Shown piece by piece: positions 1 through 7,641 of a DNA stretch of 38,389 nucleotides; positions within the stretch are counted from its first letter, which is position 1; every line of letters begins with the position of its first letter. Below the pieces are notes generated by a model. It saw nothing but the letters and a program-made list of their open reading frames with translations. It was not told the origin of the DNA and made no database searches. A program made the position numbers and the translations under genes. Origin of the DNA: Nitrospiraceae bacterium (GTDB lineage: Bacteria; Nitrospirota; Nitrospiria; Nitrospirales; Nitrospiraceae); assembly GCA_009692155.1 (NCBI GenBank), contig SHZW01000019.1, positions 1-38,389 on the forward strand, written 5' to 3'.

Positions 1-75
1 ATGCAGCTTCGCGTGGTGAGCGACCGCGAAAGAAAAGGTCGCTGGCTGAACCTGATCGCGCGACAGAGGGGATGA
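1..75 (+). CDS. C-terminal end of an unidentified gene (partial)
   Basis: An open frame runs from the left edge to a TGA at 73-75 and encodes about 24 basic residues ending in LNLIARQRG. The true start probably lies outside the window; the ATG at position 1 may be coincidental. Too little is visible to name a family. A 7-bp inverted repeat (19-25 with 37-43) lies inside it. Frame 3 is also open to about 134, so the frame choice is uncertain. Confidence 0.35.
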   Translation: MQLRVVSDRERKGRWLNLIARQRG

Positions 76-123
76 CATGCCACTTGATTACCTGGGGAAC
101 TCCTCCACCGGTATCAATGGCGA

Positions 124-453
124 TCAAGCGATAACAAGCGGCGGCTCAATTTTGATCTGCGGGCCCTGCACCTTCGGAAGCACGCCGGCTCCGCCACTCT
201 TCAGAATCCGCTGATTATTCGGATCTACGAGCTGCTGTACCGAGCGGGCATCGTCAAAGCCCGCTGCTTCATTCAACGCTTTCTCGCCGCCGGCGTTAGG
301 CTGCCCCGAATCATTGGTCAGCGGCTGCCCTGTCACAGGCGAGACCTCCTTTTTGCTCGGATAACCGGGATGCTTGGGCAGCATCTCCGGATTTGCGAAG
401 GCGAGCGATGCGACGAATCCGAACACGATCACGACGATCCAGAATGGCTTCAT
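124..453 (-). CDS. small secreted protein of unknown function
   Basis: A 109-residue protein with a clear Sec signal peptide: a basic start (MKPF), a hydrophobic core of about 14 residues, and a probable cleavage after FANP near residue 21. The mature part is polar and rich in Pro, Gly, Asn and Gln, with no recognisable domain and no cysteines, so it is probably periplasmic. The start is fixed by a strong AGGAGG ribosome-binding site in the sequence CACCAGGAGGTGTCCC just before the ATG. A strong hairpin lies in its leader (480-513). It is transcribed away from the AIM24-like gene. No function can be assigned. Confidence 0.75.
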   Translation of the reverse strand: MKPFWIVVIVFGFVASLAFANPEMLPKHPGYPSKKEVSPVTGQPLTNDSGQPNAGGEKALNEAAGFDDARSVQQLVDPNNQRILKSGGAGVLPKVQGPQIKIEPPLVIA

Positions 454-479
454 GGGACACCTCCTGGTGAAAAGACAGC

Positions 480-513
480 GGCCTTCCCGGGCATGTAAAA
501 GCCCAAGAAGGCC
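480..513 (-). promoter_or_regulatory. leader hairpin before the small secreted protein gene
   Basis: GGCCTTC (480-486) pairs with GAAGGCC (507-513), and GGGC (489-492) with GCCC (501-504). The two blocks are separated by a CC/AA mismatch and close an 8-base loop. On the minus strand the hairpin sits just upstream of the ribosome-binding site and is followed by TCTTTT. It could act as an attenuator or as a 5' stabilising stem. The 100 bases further upstream look structured too, but I do not recognise a riboswitch class. Confidence 0.4.
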
Positions 514-637
514 GACACGTGTTGCCTTGCAGTGAACTGCGAGAGATGTGGGTCGCTACCCCGGTTTCATGGTGCCTCCCCAATCCTGTTCAGCATGCGA
601 CGCGCGCGCTTCAAGATGGGGGTGGTACGTAGGCGTT

Positions 638-722
638 CCAGGCTTGGGGCTATAGGCAATGGGCAATAGGAAAGAACGCGGTCGTAAGCCCCATAGCCTC
701 TAGCCTATCGCCTCGTGCCTGG
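638..722. repeat. low-complexity intergenic hairpin (GGCTATAGGC words)
   Basis: An imperfect inverted repeat closed by CCAGGC (638-643) and GCCTGG (717-722). Both arms are made of variants of one word: GGGCTATAGGC and GGGCAATAGG on the left, and the complements of AGGCGATAGGC and GAGGCTATGGGGC on the right. It is one of several such word-built hairpins in the window. It lies in the 339-base gap between the secreted protein gene and the AIM24-like gene, just upstream of the latter's promoter. Confidence 0.5.
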
Positions 723-730
723 GCGAAGCC

Positions 731-759
731 TTGACACCTCGTCCCGGCTTCCACAGAAT
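731..759 (+). promoter_or_regulatory. sigma-70-type promoter for the AIM24-like gene
   Basis: TTGACA at 731-736, a 17-base spacer, and CAGAAT at 754-759. The predicted transcript starts near 766 and has a leader of about 27 bases containing AAGGAG at 782-787 before the ATG at 793. The -35 box is perfect and the -10 box matches 4 of 6 positions. Confidence 0.5.
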
Positions 760-792
760 GCAGCGTAGCATGCGTTTGACGAAGGAGAAGCC

Positions 793-1479
793 ATGAAGAT
801 CGAAATTCTCTATCCCGGCGCCTTTCCAATGGCGCGCGTGCAGTTGGCCGCGGGGGAGAGTCTCAAGGCCGAATCGGGCGCGATGGTGTCGATCTCGACG
901 ACGATCGACGTCGAAAGCAAAGTCGAAGGCGGATTGCTGAAAGCCCTCTCGCGCAGAGTGCTGACCGGCGAACATTTCTTTTTCCAGACCCTGCGGGCGG
1001 TGCGCGGAGCCGGCGAAGCGTTGCTGGCGCCGACGGTGCCCGGCGACATCGTCATCATCGAACTGGACGGCGTGCACGAGTATCTCGTGCAAAAAGACGG
1101 GTTTCTCGCGGGGTCGGAGCAGGTCAGGATCGAAAGTAAAATGCAGAGTCTCGCGCGCGGCCTGCTCGGCGGCGAGGGGTTCTTCATTTTGAAAATCAGC
1201 GGCGAGGGGCAACTGATCCTGAACAGCTTCGGGGCGATTCACAAGGTGGAGTTGAAGCCGGACGAAGAATACATCGTGGATAACAGCCATCTGGTGGCCT
1301 GGACGGCCACGACGACCTACAAAATCGAAAAGGCGTCCAGCGGGTGGATTTCCAGTTTCACGTCTGGCGAGGGCTTCGTCTGCCGGTTCCGGGGCCCCGG
1401 CCTGGTCTATCTCCAGAGCCGCAATCCTCAGGGCTTCGGCAGCTGGATCCGTCAGTTTATTCCTGCTTCTTCCGAATAG
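793..1479 (+). CDS. AIM24 / TIGR00266 family protein
   Basis: A 228-residue protein with the features of the bacterial AIM24 family: an opening beta-rich segment, GAMVSIS near residue 32, a glycine-rich GGLLKALSR segment, a repeated GGEGFFILKISG-like unit, and the closing SGEGFVCRFRGPGLVYLQSRNP. The family has a double beta-sheet fold; its biochemical role in bacteria is not established. The start is supported by AAGGAG 5 bases upstream of the ATG. The next gene, an M48 peptidase with one predicted membrane segment, begins 10 bases downstream, so the two are probably cotranscribed and may act together at the membrane. Confidence 0.9.
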   Translation: MKIEILYPGAFPMARVQLAAGESLKAESGAMVSISTTIDVESKVEGGLLKALSRRVLTGEHFFFQTLRAVRGAGEALLAPTVPGDIVIIELDGVHEYLVQKDGFLAGSEQVRIESKMQSLARGLLGGEGFFILKISGEGQLILNSFGAIHKVELKPDEEYIVDNSHLVAWTATTTYKIEKASSGWISSFTSGEGFVCRFRGPGLVYLQSRNPQGFGSWIRQFIPASSE

Positions 1480-1489
1480 CCTTCGCGCG

Positions 1490-2629
1490 ATGGCATTCCA
1501 GTCCAATGCCCTGTGTTTCGGTTCTGATCTGCCGGGACAGGGGATTCCGTCCCATGTCGAAACGACACCGGAAGGTCTCGCCCTCACATTTTCCGATCAA
1601 CACAGTCAGCCTCCCGTGCCGTTCGATCAGCTCTCGCTGGAAGCGGGCGGCTTCGATCACGATCAGCTTGTCGTGAAGTGGACGCAGGGCGGCGCCAGCC
1701 GCACGCTCTATATCAAGGATGCAGCCGTGATCGCGGCGTTCCGCCACGCGGCTCCACCGGAACTGCTGGCCCATTTCGATCGGGCCGCGGCGTCCGTTCG
1801 ACAGGTGCGCACCACCCGGCGCACGGTCCTGCTGGCAGTGGTCGGATTGCTGGTGACGCTGGGGTTAGGGGCGTGGTTCGGGTCGGACGCGCTGGCAACC
1901 TGGGCCGTCAGCTTGATTCCACCGGAGTGGGAGAAACAGATCGGCGAATCGGCCATGAAAGATGTCCTCGCGCAACAGGAAGTCGTGCGGGAGGGCCCGG
2001 TCGTCGATGCCGTCAAGGAGATGACGACGCGGCTGACCGAACAGATCGCCAACAGCCCCTATCAGTTTACCGTCACCGTTGTGAAGAGTCCCGTCGTGAA
2101 CGCCTTTGCGTTGCCGGGCGGGTCCGTCGTTGTGTTCACGGGACTGGTCAAGGAAGCGAAAAGCCCGGAGGAGGTGGCCGGCGTGCTGGGGCACGAGATC
2201 AACCACGTGCTCCAGCGGCATGGAATGGAGCGGATCGTCAAAACGCTTGGGGTGATGGCGATCGCAGCCATCGTGTTCGGGGATCAACAAGGCCTGATCG
2301 GACTGGCGAAGCAGTTAGGGGTTGAGATCATCACGCTTAAATACAATCGGGACCAGGAAACGGAAGCGGACCTCACCGGCCTTCGATTGCTGCACAAGGC
2401 CAAAGTGGATCCCGCCGGCATGATCGCGTTTTTCGAGCGATTGGCTCAATCGGAGAAAGAGACGCAACGCGTCGAACTGCTCTCGACCCACCCCATGAGC
2501 GCCAGGCGGGCCGGGCAACTCACAGCCGAGCTGAAAGCCCTGCCGAAATTCCTGCCGGAGCCATTCGCGTTCGACTGGGAAAAGGTCCAGGCGTCGATCA
2601 AATCCAGCGACGCGCAGCCCAAACTGTAA
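1490..2629 (+). CDS. M48 family zinc metallopeptidase, membrane-anchored
   Basis: A 379-residue protein. Residues 1-100 form an N-terminal domain I do not recognise. A hydrophobic segment (TVLLAVVGLLVTLGLG) follows near residues 105-125, then the M48 peptidase domain. The zinc site is H235-E236-x-x-H239 (GHEINHV) with E292 as third ligand in ETEADLTG, and STHPMSARR follows near the C-terminus. It resembles HtpX/Oma1/BepA-type proteases, which clear damaged membrane or envelope proteins. It starts 10 bases after the AIM24-like gene with no clear ribosome-binding site, suggesting coupled translation. All catalytic residues are present, so it should be active. Confidence 0.92.
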   Translation: MAFQSNALCFGSDLPGQGIPSHVETTPEGLALTFSDQHSQPPVPFDQLSLEAGGFDHDQLVVKWTQGGASRTLYIKDAAVIAAFRHAAPPELLAHFDRAAASVRQVRTTRRTVLLAVVGLLVTLGLGAWFGSDALATWAVSLIPPEWEKQIGESAMKDVLAQQEVVREGPVVDAVKEMTTRLTEQIANSPYQFTVTVVKSPVVNAFALPGGSVVVFTGLVKEAKSPEEVAGVLGHEINHVLQRHGMERIVKTLGVMAIAAIVFGDQQGLIGLAKQLGVEIITLKYNRDQETEADLTGLRLLHKAKVDPAGMIAFFERLAQSEKETQRVELLSTHPMSARRAGQLTAELKALPKFLPEPFAFDWEKVQASIKSSDAQPKL

Positions 2630-2652
2630 GGGCAGAGTCGCGCAAGGCAGTT

Positions 2653-2815
2653 TTGCCATCCCGGAGGTTTCTTGGTACAGTTCCCGCCATGCGAACAGGA
2701 GTCAGCCTAACGATGAGGCATTGTCGAAGGCGCCGATCACAACGACACCTACCAGGTCGGTGGACGCGCCTACTTTCAGCGCTTGAAGCAATTCATCCAG
2801 GAAGTCGTCCGGTAA
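2653..2815 (+). pseudogene. remnant of an alpha/beta hydrolase gene (promoter and last 32 codons)
   Basis: From 2717 to a TAA at 2813-2815 one frame encodes 32 residues starting GIVEGADHNDTYQVGG and ending FIQEVVR. This is the typical C-terminal end of the alpha/beta hydrolases (BEM46/ABHD13 type) that carry the catalytic His in an AGHNDTY-like motif. No open frame precedes it; TGA and TAA lie directly upstream. Further upstream are TTGCCA (2653-2658), a 17-base spacer, TACAGT (2676-2681) and an ATG at 2689, which look like the promoter and start of the lost gene. The simplest reading is a large internal deletion that left both ends. The identification rests on recognising this short tail. 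Confidence 0.6.
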
Positions 2816-2906
2816 CGGGAGCCGGCGCGACAGACGTGGTTTCCTGACGGGTGTTTTGATACAGTGCGCCACCAGAAACTCTGAGCAATTCATGAAGGGG
2901 ACATTT

Positions 2907-3866
2907 GTGCGTATCCCGTTCGTCTATGCCGGTGGTCCGGTCGTCCTAGCCGGGATTCTTTTCCTGGCCTCCGGCTGTGCCGCCCTGTCCGACGGCCTCT
3001 CGCCGGATATCGGCCCGGCCTTGACCAGTCTGGATTCGCCGTCGATCACAACAACCGGTGCCGATCTGATCGCACTCGATCAGCCTCCAGTCGCCGCCGC
3101 CGAGCTGGAGGGTGCGAAGGCAGCGGACGCGCCGCCTAAAGATGCGGCGGATGAACTCTACGATCCGTTCGCGAAAGAAGAAGAAACACTCGGCGCGGGG
3201 GAGGATTACGATCCGTGGGAGGGGTTCAACTCGGCGATGTTTACGTTCAACCGCAGGGTGGACAAGTACGCGCTGAAGCCGTTCGCGAAAGTCTACGACA
3301 CAATCATGCCGAACGCGCTGCAGAAAGGCATCAGCAACTTCTATTACAACAACATCCATTTCGGGCCGCGCCTGCTGAACAATATTTTTCAAGTCAAGTT
3401 CAAAGGGGCCGGCATCGAGATCAGCCGGCTTCTGATTAACAATATCATCGGGCTGGCCGGATTTTTCGATCCGGCCAAACACTGGTTCGGGCTGGAGACA
3501 CCCAAGGAGGATACCGGACAGACCCTCGGCGCCTACGGCGTGCCACCCGGTCCTTACCTGGTTTTGCCGTTGCTCCCGCCGCTTACCCTGCGGGACCTGG
3601 TCGGCTACATCATGGACTTCTGCCTGAACCCCGTGAACTATTTCCTGCTGCCCACGTTCGAGGTCGATGGTTGGCCGTCGGCTATCGCGCACTACAACCG
3701 CGACACGACGACGATCCTCCAGGTCACCAGGACCGTCGAAGAACTCGTGAACGAGCGCTCGATTAATCTCGAAACGTTCGAGGGCGTGGAAGAAGCGACC
3801 GTGGATCTCTACAGCGCCGTCCGGAACGCCTATCTGCAAAAACGCGCCAAAATGGTTCGAGAATAA
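2907..3866 (+). CDS. mlaA: MlaA (VacJ) family outer-membrane lipoprotein
   Basis: A phospholipid-transport lipoprotein of the Mla system, which removes misplaced phospholipids from the outer leaflet of the outer membrane. The lipobox ASGC puts the lipidated Cys at residue 24. After a linker rich in Ala, Asp and Pro, the MlaA domain begins at DPWEGFNSAMFTFN, followed by NNIHFGPRLLNN and a GQTLGAYGVPPGPYLVLPLL segment typical of the family. I prefer the GTG at 2907 (319 residues) because AAGGGG lies 6 bases upstream; the in-frame ATGs at 2892 and 2856 have weaker sites. No other mla genes (ABC subunits, MlaC/MlaD) are in the window. Confidence 0.9.
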   Translation: MRIPFVYAGGPVVLAGILFLASGCAALSDGLSPDIGPALTSLDSPSITTTGADLIALDQPPVAAAELEGAKAADAPPKDAADELYDPFAKEEETLGAGEDYDPWEGFNSAMFTFNRRVDKYALKPFAKVYDTIMPNALQKGISNFYYNNIHFGPRLLNNIFQVKFKGAGIEISRLLINNIIGLAGFFDPAKHWFGLETPKEDTGQTLGAYGVPPGPYLVLPLLPPLTLRDLVGYIMDFCLNPVNYFLLPTFEVDGWPSAIAHYNRDTTTILQVTRTVEELVNERSINLETFEGVEEATVDLYSAVRNAYLQKRAKMVRE

Positions 3867-3932
3867 TCCTGCCCGTCGAATTCTTGCTCTTCGTGAATTT
3901 CCAGGTACACTGATATCAGTTGTGGGCGACAA

Positions 3933-4657
3933 GTGGCTCCAAGGGGATTCCCGCTGGACGAAAGCATGACTGGATCGACACATCCCAATCCAATTCCCGA
4001 AGGCATGCAGCAGGTCTATACCGTGCCGCGCGGCGTCGAGGCTCACCACGTCGTGCGGTTCATGGCGGCACGGGGAACGCGCGCCGTCGTGGTTGTGGGC
4101 GGCGTGAGGCCGATCGGGATTGTCACGTCACGCGATCTGGCGACCGGGTTTCCGGCGGCGGACTGTCGGCGACCCTTACGAGAGTGGAATCGGCCATGTC
4201 GTCGCCACTGATTACGATCGGCGAGTGGGGCGCCGTTGTCGATGCCATCGCGATGATGAACCAGCGGGGAGTCAGCCATCTTCCGATCGTGAGCGCAAAC
4301 GGCTATCTGGTTTCGCTGATCACCCTGGACGATGCGCAGCGCCTGCGCGGCAAGGGCGTGCCGGGGGTCGCCGAATACGTCCGGACCTCGGTGATCGTGC
4401 CGATGGCCAGGCGTCGTGCATGGGAACGGATGGTGTATACGGTCCGGAAGCGGGTTCGCGAAAACCGGCTCTGGTGGTTCCTGGCCGTGGGACTGGCGCT
4501 GGCGGGCGCGGTGCTCGCGCTGGCTCTGGGCCGGTCGTGGCTCGGGTTTCAAAATTATCAGCCGAAGGACTATGAACCCAAGGACCTTCCGCGCCAGCAA
4601 TACAAGGAGCAAAAAGAAAAGTCGAAACAGGCAGACCAAAACCCGCCCACGCGCTGA
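3933..4657 (+). pseudogene. CBS-domain membrane protein, interrupted by a one-base frameshift
   Basis: Two overlapping frames together encode one CBS-pair protein. The first frame (GTG 3933 or ATG 3966) encodes the first CBS unit to about 4150, with RGVEAHHVVRFM and GIVTSRDLATG. The second carries on from about 4148 with SGGGLSATLTRVESAMSSPL, then RGVSHLPIVSANGYL, a predicted membrane helix (WWFLAVGLALAGAVLALAL) and a charged tail ending at 4657. One missing base near GGGTTTCC (4146-4153) would join them. Upstream, TTGCTC (3884-3889) and TACACT (3906-3911) form a possible promoter. The break could be a true mutation or a base-calling or assembly error. Confidence 0.7.
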
Positions 4658-4685
4658 AATCTGAATCGCCGTCCCGGTTCACGCG

Positions 4686-5690
4686 CTACGGTGCAATCGT
4701 CAGCACCGCCGCGCCCTTGACCGTTCCCGCCTTGAGTTGCTGCAACGCCTGATTCGCATCTTCCAATTTGAATCGCTGCGTGCGGGAGCGGATCGGAATG
4801 GCCGCGGCCTCCCGCAATAAATCCACGCCGTCCTGTTTCGTGTTGGCCGTCACGCTCCGGATCGCCCGCTCTCCAAATAGATCGCGGTCGTAGTCGATCG
4901 ATGGAATGGCTGTCATGTGAATGCCGGCCAGCGCCACGGTCCCGCCCCGCTCCACTGCACGCAATGCCGGGATGACGATCTCGCCGGCCGGCGCAAAGAC
5001 GATCGCGCCATGCAGCTTTTCCGGTGGCTGGTCCAGCGCGCCGCCGACCCATGCAGCTCCCAACTCTCTGGCCAATGTCCGATGTTCTTCCCTTAGCGAA
5101 CAGACGTAGACCGAACAGCCCCAATGTCTGGCCACCTGGATCGTGATGTGGGCGGAGGCGCCGAACCTGTACATCCCCAGCCGCTGGCCTGGTTTCACCC
5201 CGCTAAGCCGCAGCGCCCGGTACCCGATGATGCCGGCGCAGAGCAGCGGCGCAGCTTCTTCATCGCTGAAGACCGCCGGGATCGGGTAGAGAAAAGCCTC
5301 CGAGACCAACGCGTACTCGGCATAGCCGCCGTCCGTGTGATAGCCGCTGAAGGTGGCCCGGGTGCAGAGGTTCTCGCGTCCGTTGCGGAAGAATTCGCAC
5401 CGGCCGCACGTGCCCTGGAGCCAGGCGATCCCGACGCGGTCGCCTTCCTTGATGGAGCGGACTCCGGCGCCGGCCCGATCCACGATGCCGACCGTCTCAT
5501 GGCCCGGGATGATCGGGCGTTTCACCAGCGGAAGATCGCCTTCGACGATGTGGAGATCGGTCCGGCACACGCCACAGACCCGGACCCGAACCAGGACCTG
5601 GCCGGAGCCCGGCTCGGGGACCGGCACGTCATGGAGGCGAAGGGGGCTAGTCCCCACATCGGCGCTCCGTTCCAGGGTCATGGCTTTCAT
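4686..5690 (-). CDS. zinc-dependent alcohol dehydrogenase family protein (TIGR02822-like)
   Basis: A 334-residue medium-chain dehydrogenase. The catalytic zinc ligands are visible as C42 in GVCRTDLH and H64-E65 in GHET. The cofactor domain follows, although the usual GxGxxG is replaced by GMYRFGASAH, as in this subfamily. The structural-zinc loop has C95, C98 and C109, but the expected third Cys is F101 (codon TTC, one base from TGC), so the structural site has three Cys at most. It is probably an NAD(P)-dependent alcohol/aldehyde oxidoreductase with unknown substrate. It converges on the CBS-protein gene, and a repeat-rich AT-rich gap lies upstream of its start. Confidence 0.88.
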   Translation of the reverse strand: MKAMTLERSADVGTSPLRLHDVPVPEPGSGQVLVRVRVCGVCRTDLHIVEGDLPLVKRPIIPGHETVGIVDRAGAGVRSIKEGDRVGIAWLQGTCGRCEFFRNGRENLCTRATFSGYHTDGGYAEYALVSEAFLYPIPAVFSDEEAAPLLCAGIIGYRALRLSGVKPGQRLGMYRFGASAHITIQVARHWGCSVYVCSLREEHRTLARELGAAWVGGALDQPPEKLHGAIVFAPAGEIVIPALRAVERGGTVALAGIHMTAIPSIDYDRDLFGERAIRSVTANTKQDGVDLLREAAAIPIRSRTQRFKLEDANQALQQLKAGTVKGAAVLTIAP

Positions 5691-5696
5691 AAGAAT

Positions 5697-5850
5697 GAGT
5701 TATTCATTGAGAGATCTGATCATTGATTCATTGAGCGGGCAATCATCAAATCAGCGAATGATTCAATGAATCAATTCCCCCGCGTGATTGAATCATTATC
5801 GAAGCAATGAATCAATGAACCGATGGTTCAATGAAACAATTCTTCCTGAG
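5697..5850. repeat. AT-rich word-repeat region (CATTGATTCATTGA) with inverted arms
   Basis: About 150 bases composed of variants of TTCATTGATTCATTGA and its complement. TCATTGATTCATTG at 5720-5733 is a perfect 14-bp inverted match to 5805-5818. Further half-copies include GATTCAATGAATCAATT, GATTGAATCATT and GGTTCAATGAAACAATT. It separates the divergent dehydrogenase and LolA-like genes and is much richer in A+T than the flanking genes. No open frame is present. Confidence 0.6.
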
Positions 5851-5911
5851 GGAGTCTACACGATCGTGTCAATTGTGGCGAGAGAGGGATGGGCGGAAAC
5901 GGCGGTCGATA

Positions 5912-5920
5912 TGTTAAAAT
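5912..5920 (+). promoter_or_regulatory. extended -10 promoter, leaderless start
   Basis: TGTTAAAAT is an extended -10 element: TG at 5912-5913, one base, then TAAAAT at 5915-5920. No good -35 box is visible at the usual distance. The ATG of the next gene is at 5928, seven bases after the box and without a ribosome-binding site. Transcription would therefore start at or next to the start codon. Confidence 0.5.
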
Positions 5921-5927
5921 CTGATCG

Positions 5928-6521
5928 ATGACACGAGCGATCTTTCTCGTCATTTTTTGCGCGGTCTGGCTGGCCGGCGTGCCGCAGGCCGGCGCGTTGG
6001 AGTTCAGCGCCGACCAGATCACCAAGATCAACGGCCACAGCCGCAAAGCGAACATCTATTATCGCGATGAGATGTGGCGGCTGGAACATCACGACCTGGG
6101 ACCCGTCAACGTCACCATCGTCCGCAAAGACAAGCAGGTGATGTGGCTGTTGCTCTCACGCATGAAGCACTTCAAAACGGTGCCCTACGATCCCGATCAG
6201 GCGCCGAAGGTGGCGGAACGGATGGACGGCGAGATTACCCGGGAAGAAATCGGAACAGAAGTTCTGGACGGACATCCGACGACCCTCTATCAGGTCACGG
6301 TGCAACGCGGCGACCGGACGGACGTCTATTATCAATGGCTGGCCACCGACATCCGGTTTCCGCTGAAGCTGGCAAAAAAGGACGGCAGTTGGATCGTGGA
6401 ATACCGCCATGTTAAGCTCCGGCCGACTTCGGATTTTCTCTTCCAGTTGCCGCTGAATTTCCAGCCGCTTGAAGAGTTCGATCGGGGAACCGAAAAGAAA
6501 CCACCTCAGCAGGCGATGTGA
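5928..6521 (+). CDS. periplasmic LolA/DUF4412-like protein
   Basis: A 197-residue protein with a Sec signal peptide (hydrophobic core LVIFCAVWLAGV, probable cleavage after AGALE near residue 24). The mature part is rich in alternating beta strands: FSADQIT, ANIYYRDEMWRLE, VTIVRKDKQVMWLLL, TTLYQVTVQ and DVYYQWLATDIRFPLKL. This pattern fits the half-barrel of LolA/LolB and DUF4412-type proteins that bind lipid-like ligands. The assignment is by pattern, not by a specific motif. It appears to be read from a leaderless transcript. A hairpin repeat separates it from the SUMF1-domain gene downstream on the same strand. Confidence 0.75.
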   Translation: MTRAIFLVIFCAVWLAGVPQAGALEFSADQITKINGHSRKANIYYRDEMWRLEHHDLGPVNVTIVRKDKQVMWLLLSRMKHFKTVPYDPDQAPKVAERMDGEITREEIGTEVLDGHPTTLYQVTVQRGDRTDVYYQWLATDIRFPLKLAKKDGSWIVEYRHVKLRPTSDFLFQLPLNFQPLEEFDRGTEKKPPQQAM

Positions 6522-6527
6522 AAAACA

Positions 6528-6615
6528 GGTTTATCTGGTCTCTCTGGTTCGTTTGGTTTGTCTTGTGTTGAAACAAACCAAATAAACGAGACAAACCAGG
6601 CAGACCAGAGAAACC
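6528..6615. repeat. intergenic hairpin repeat, GTTTGTCTTGT family, copy 1
   Basis: GGTTTATCTGGTC at 6528-6540 matches the complement of 6603-6615 in 12 of 13 positions. The left arm is rich in G, T and C with few A; the right arm is rich in A and C with few T. The core GTTTGTCTTGT at 6556-6566 recurs exactly in the copies at 9848-9925 and 16279-16359. It lies between two plus-strand genes with the T-rich arm first, as in both other copies. Confidence 0.75.
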
Positions 6616-6645
6616 CATAAACCGTTAGAGGAAGGAGTCGTACGC

Positions 6646-7533
6646 GTGAAGTGGAACAAGATCAGCATGATGGCTGCCGTGATTCTCTCCATGGCCGGCG
6701 CCGTCTGGGCGCTGGATGTCGCCGACATGACGATCGAGTGGACGCCGGAAGGAAAACAGCTCGCGGCAGAGCGGGCCAAGTTGCCGGCCAGGGATGAAAT
6801 GGTCACGATTCCAGCCGGCGGGTTCCTGATGGGCAGCGACAAAAAGATGGACAGGCTGGCCTATCTGCCGGAAATGCCGCAGCGCAAGGTCTATCTCGAT
6901 GCCTATGAGATCGACAAATTCGAGGTCACGACCGTGCAGTTCATGAAATTCGTCCTGGCCATGAACCGGCCTCCGCTCATTGATTGGCGCTACGACGGCG
7001 GAAATTTTCAGGACACCATGGCGGCGCATCCGGTCATGCACGTGTCCTGGTTCGATGCCGACGACTACTGCAAGTGGGCCGGCAAGCGGCTGCCGACGGA
7101 AGCCGAATGGGAGAAAGCGGCGCGCGGCGACGATGGACGAATATACCCCTGGGGGAACCAGCCAGCGGGACTCTCCCGCGCGAATTTCGGCCGCGGCGGA
7201 TTATCCGGTCCCGTCCGTGACCGGCCGGAACGGCTGATGCTCTATCCGCCGATCATTTCCGTGGACAAATATGAGAATGCGCTCGGTCCCTACGGCCACT
7301 ATCAGATGGTGGGCAACGTCGCCGAGTGGGTGGCGGATTGGTATGACAAGGACTATTACAAAACGGCGCCGGAGAAGAATCCCGCAGGTCCTGAGAAGGG
7401 CACGCAGCGAAGCTTCCGCGGCGGCGGGTGGGTCGACAGTACCCCCAGCGTGCGCGCGGCGCAACGCAACGGCACCGATCCGGACACCAAAATGAACTGG
7501 TTGGGTTTCCGCTGCGCGCGGGATGCGCATTAG
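6646..7533 (+). CDS. SUMF1-domain (FGE-like) periplasmic protein
   Basis: A 295-residue protein with a signal peptide (cleavage near VWA-LD, residue 23) followed by an FGE-sulfatase domain. Family landmarks are MVTIPAGGFLMGS, EIDKFEVTTVQFMKFV, HVSWFDADDYCKWAGKRLPTEAEWEKAARG, YPWGN, MVGNVAEWVADWYD and the closing NWLGFRCARD. The region after the RGGGW motif has no cysteines, so the copper-binding Cys pair of true formylglycine-generating enzymes is missing. It is therefore more like the NirV/EgtB-type or ligand-binding members. The GTG start at 6646 is supported by GAGGAAGGAG about 9 bases upstream. A second, different SUMF1 protein is encoded 0.9 kb away. Confidence 0.9.
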   Translation: MKWNKISMMAAVILSMAGAVWALDVADMTIEWTPEGKQLAAERAKLPARDEMVTIPAGGFLMGSDKKMDRLAYLPEMPQRKVYLDAYEIDKFEVTTVQFMKFVLAMNRPPLIDWRYDGGNFQDTMAAHPVMHVSWFDADDYCKWAGKRLPTEAEWEKAARGDDGRIYPWGNQPAGLSRANFGRGGLSGPVRDRPERLMLYPPIISVDKYENALGPYGHYQMVGNVAEWVADWYDKDYYKTAPEKNPAGPEKGTQRSFRGGGWVDSTPSVRAAQRNGTDPDTKMNWLGFRCARDAH

Positions 7534-7537
7534 AAGC

Positions 7538-7641
7538 AAACGATGAATGCGGAACGATGAACGCTGAACTAAGGATGTCCTGAGATTTTCCTCTAAGACC
7601 TATCGATCCGTTCTGCGTTCATCATTCATCGTTCAGCGTTT
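7538..7641. repeat. word-built hairpin between convergent genes (AACGATGAAYGC words)
   Basis: AACGATGAATG (7539-7549) is a perfect inverted match to 7623-7633, and GATGAACGCTGAAC (7556-7569) matches the complement of 7610-7623 in 13 of 14 positions. Each arm repeats the word GAACGATGAA(C/T)GC. It fills the gap between the SUMF1-domain gene (ends 7533) and hemD (ends 7633, opposite strand); the hemD stop codon lies inside the right arm. It could act as a two-way transcription end signal, although no T-run follows. Confidence 0.65.

Noticed and set aside
19-43. AGCGACC/GGTCGCT hairpin near the left edge as a terminator
   Set aside because: It lies inside an open frame and no T-run follows on the plus strand.
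700-1587. Long minus-strand open frame opposite the AIM24-like gene
   Set aside because: It is the antisense of a well-supported gene, with the Arg- and Pro-rich composition typical of shadow frames in GC-rich DNA.
2946-4049. 367-codon minus-strand open frame opposite mlaA
   Set aside because: Lies antisense to mlaA, which has a lipobox and family motifs; no motif is visible on the minus strand.
5697-5850. The CATTGATTCATTGA region as a CRISPR array
   Set aside because: Words are short, variable and inverted, without regular spacers, and no cas genes are nearby.
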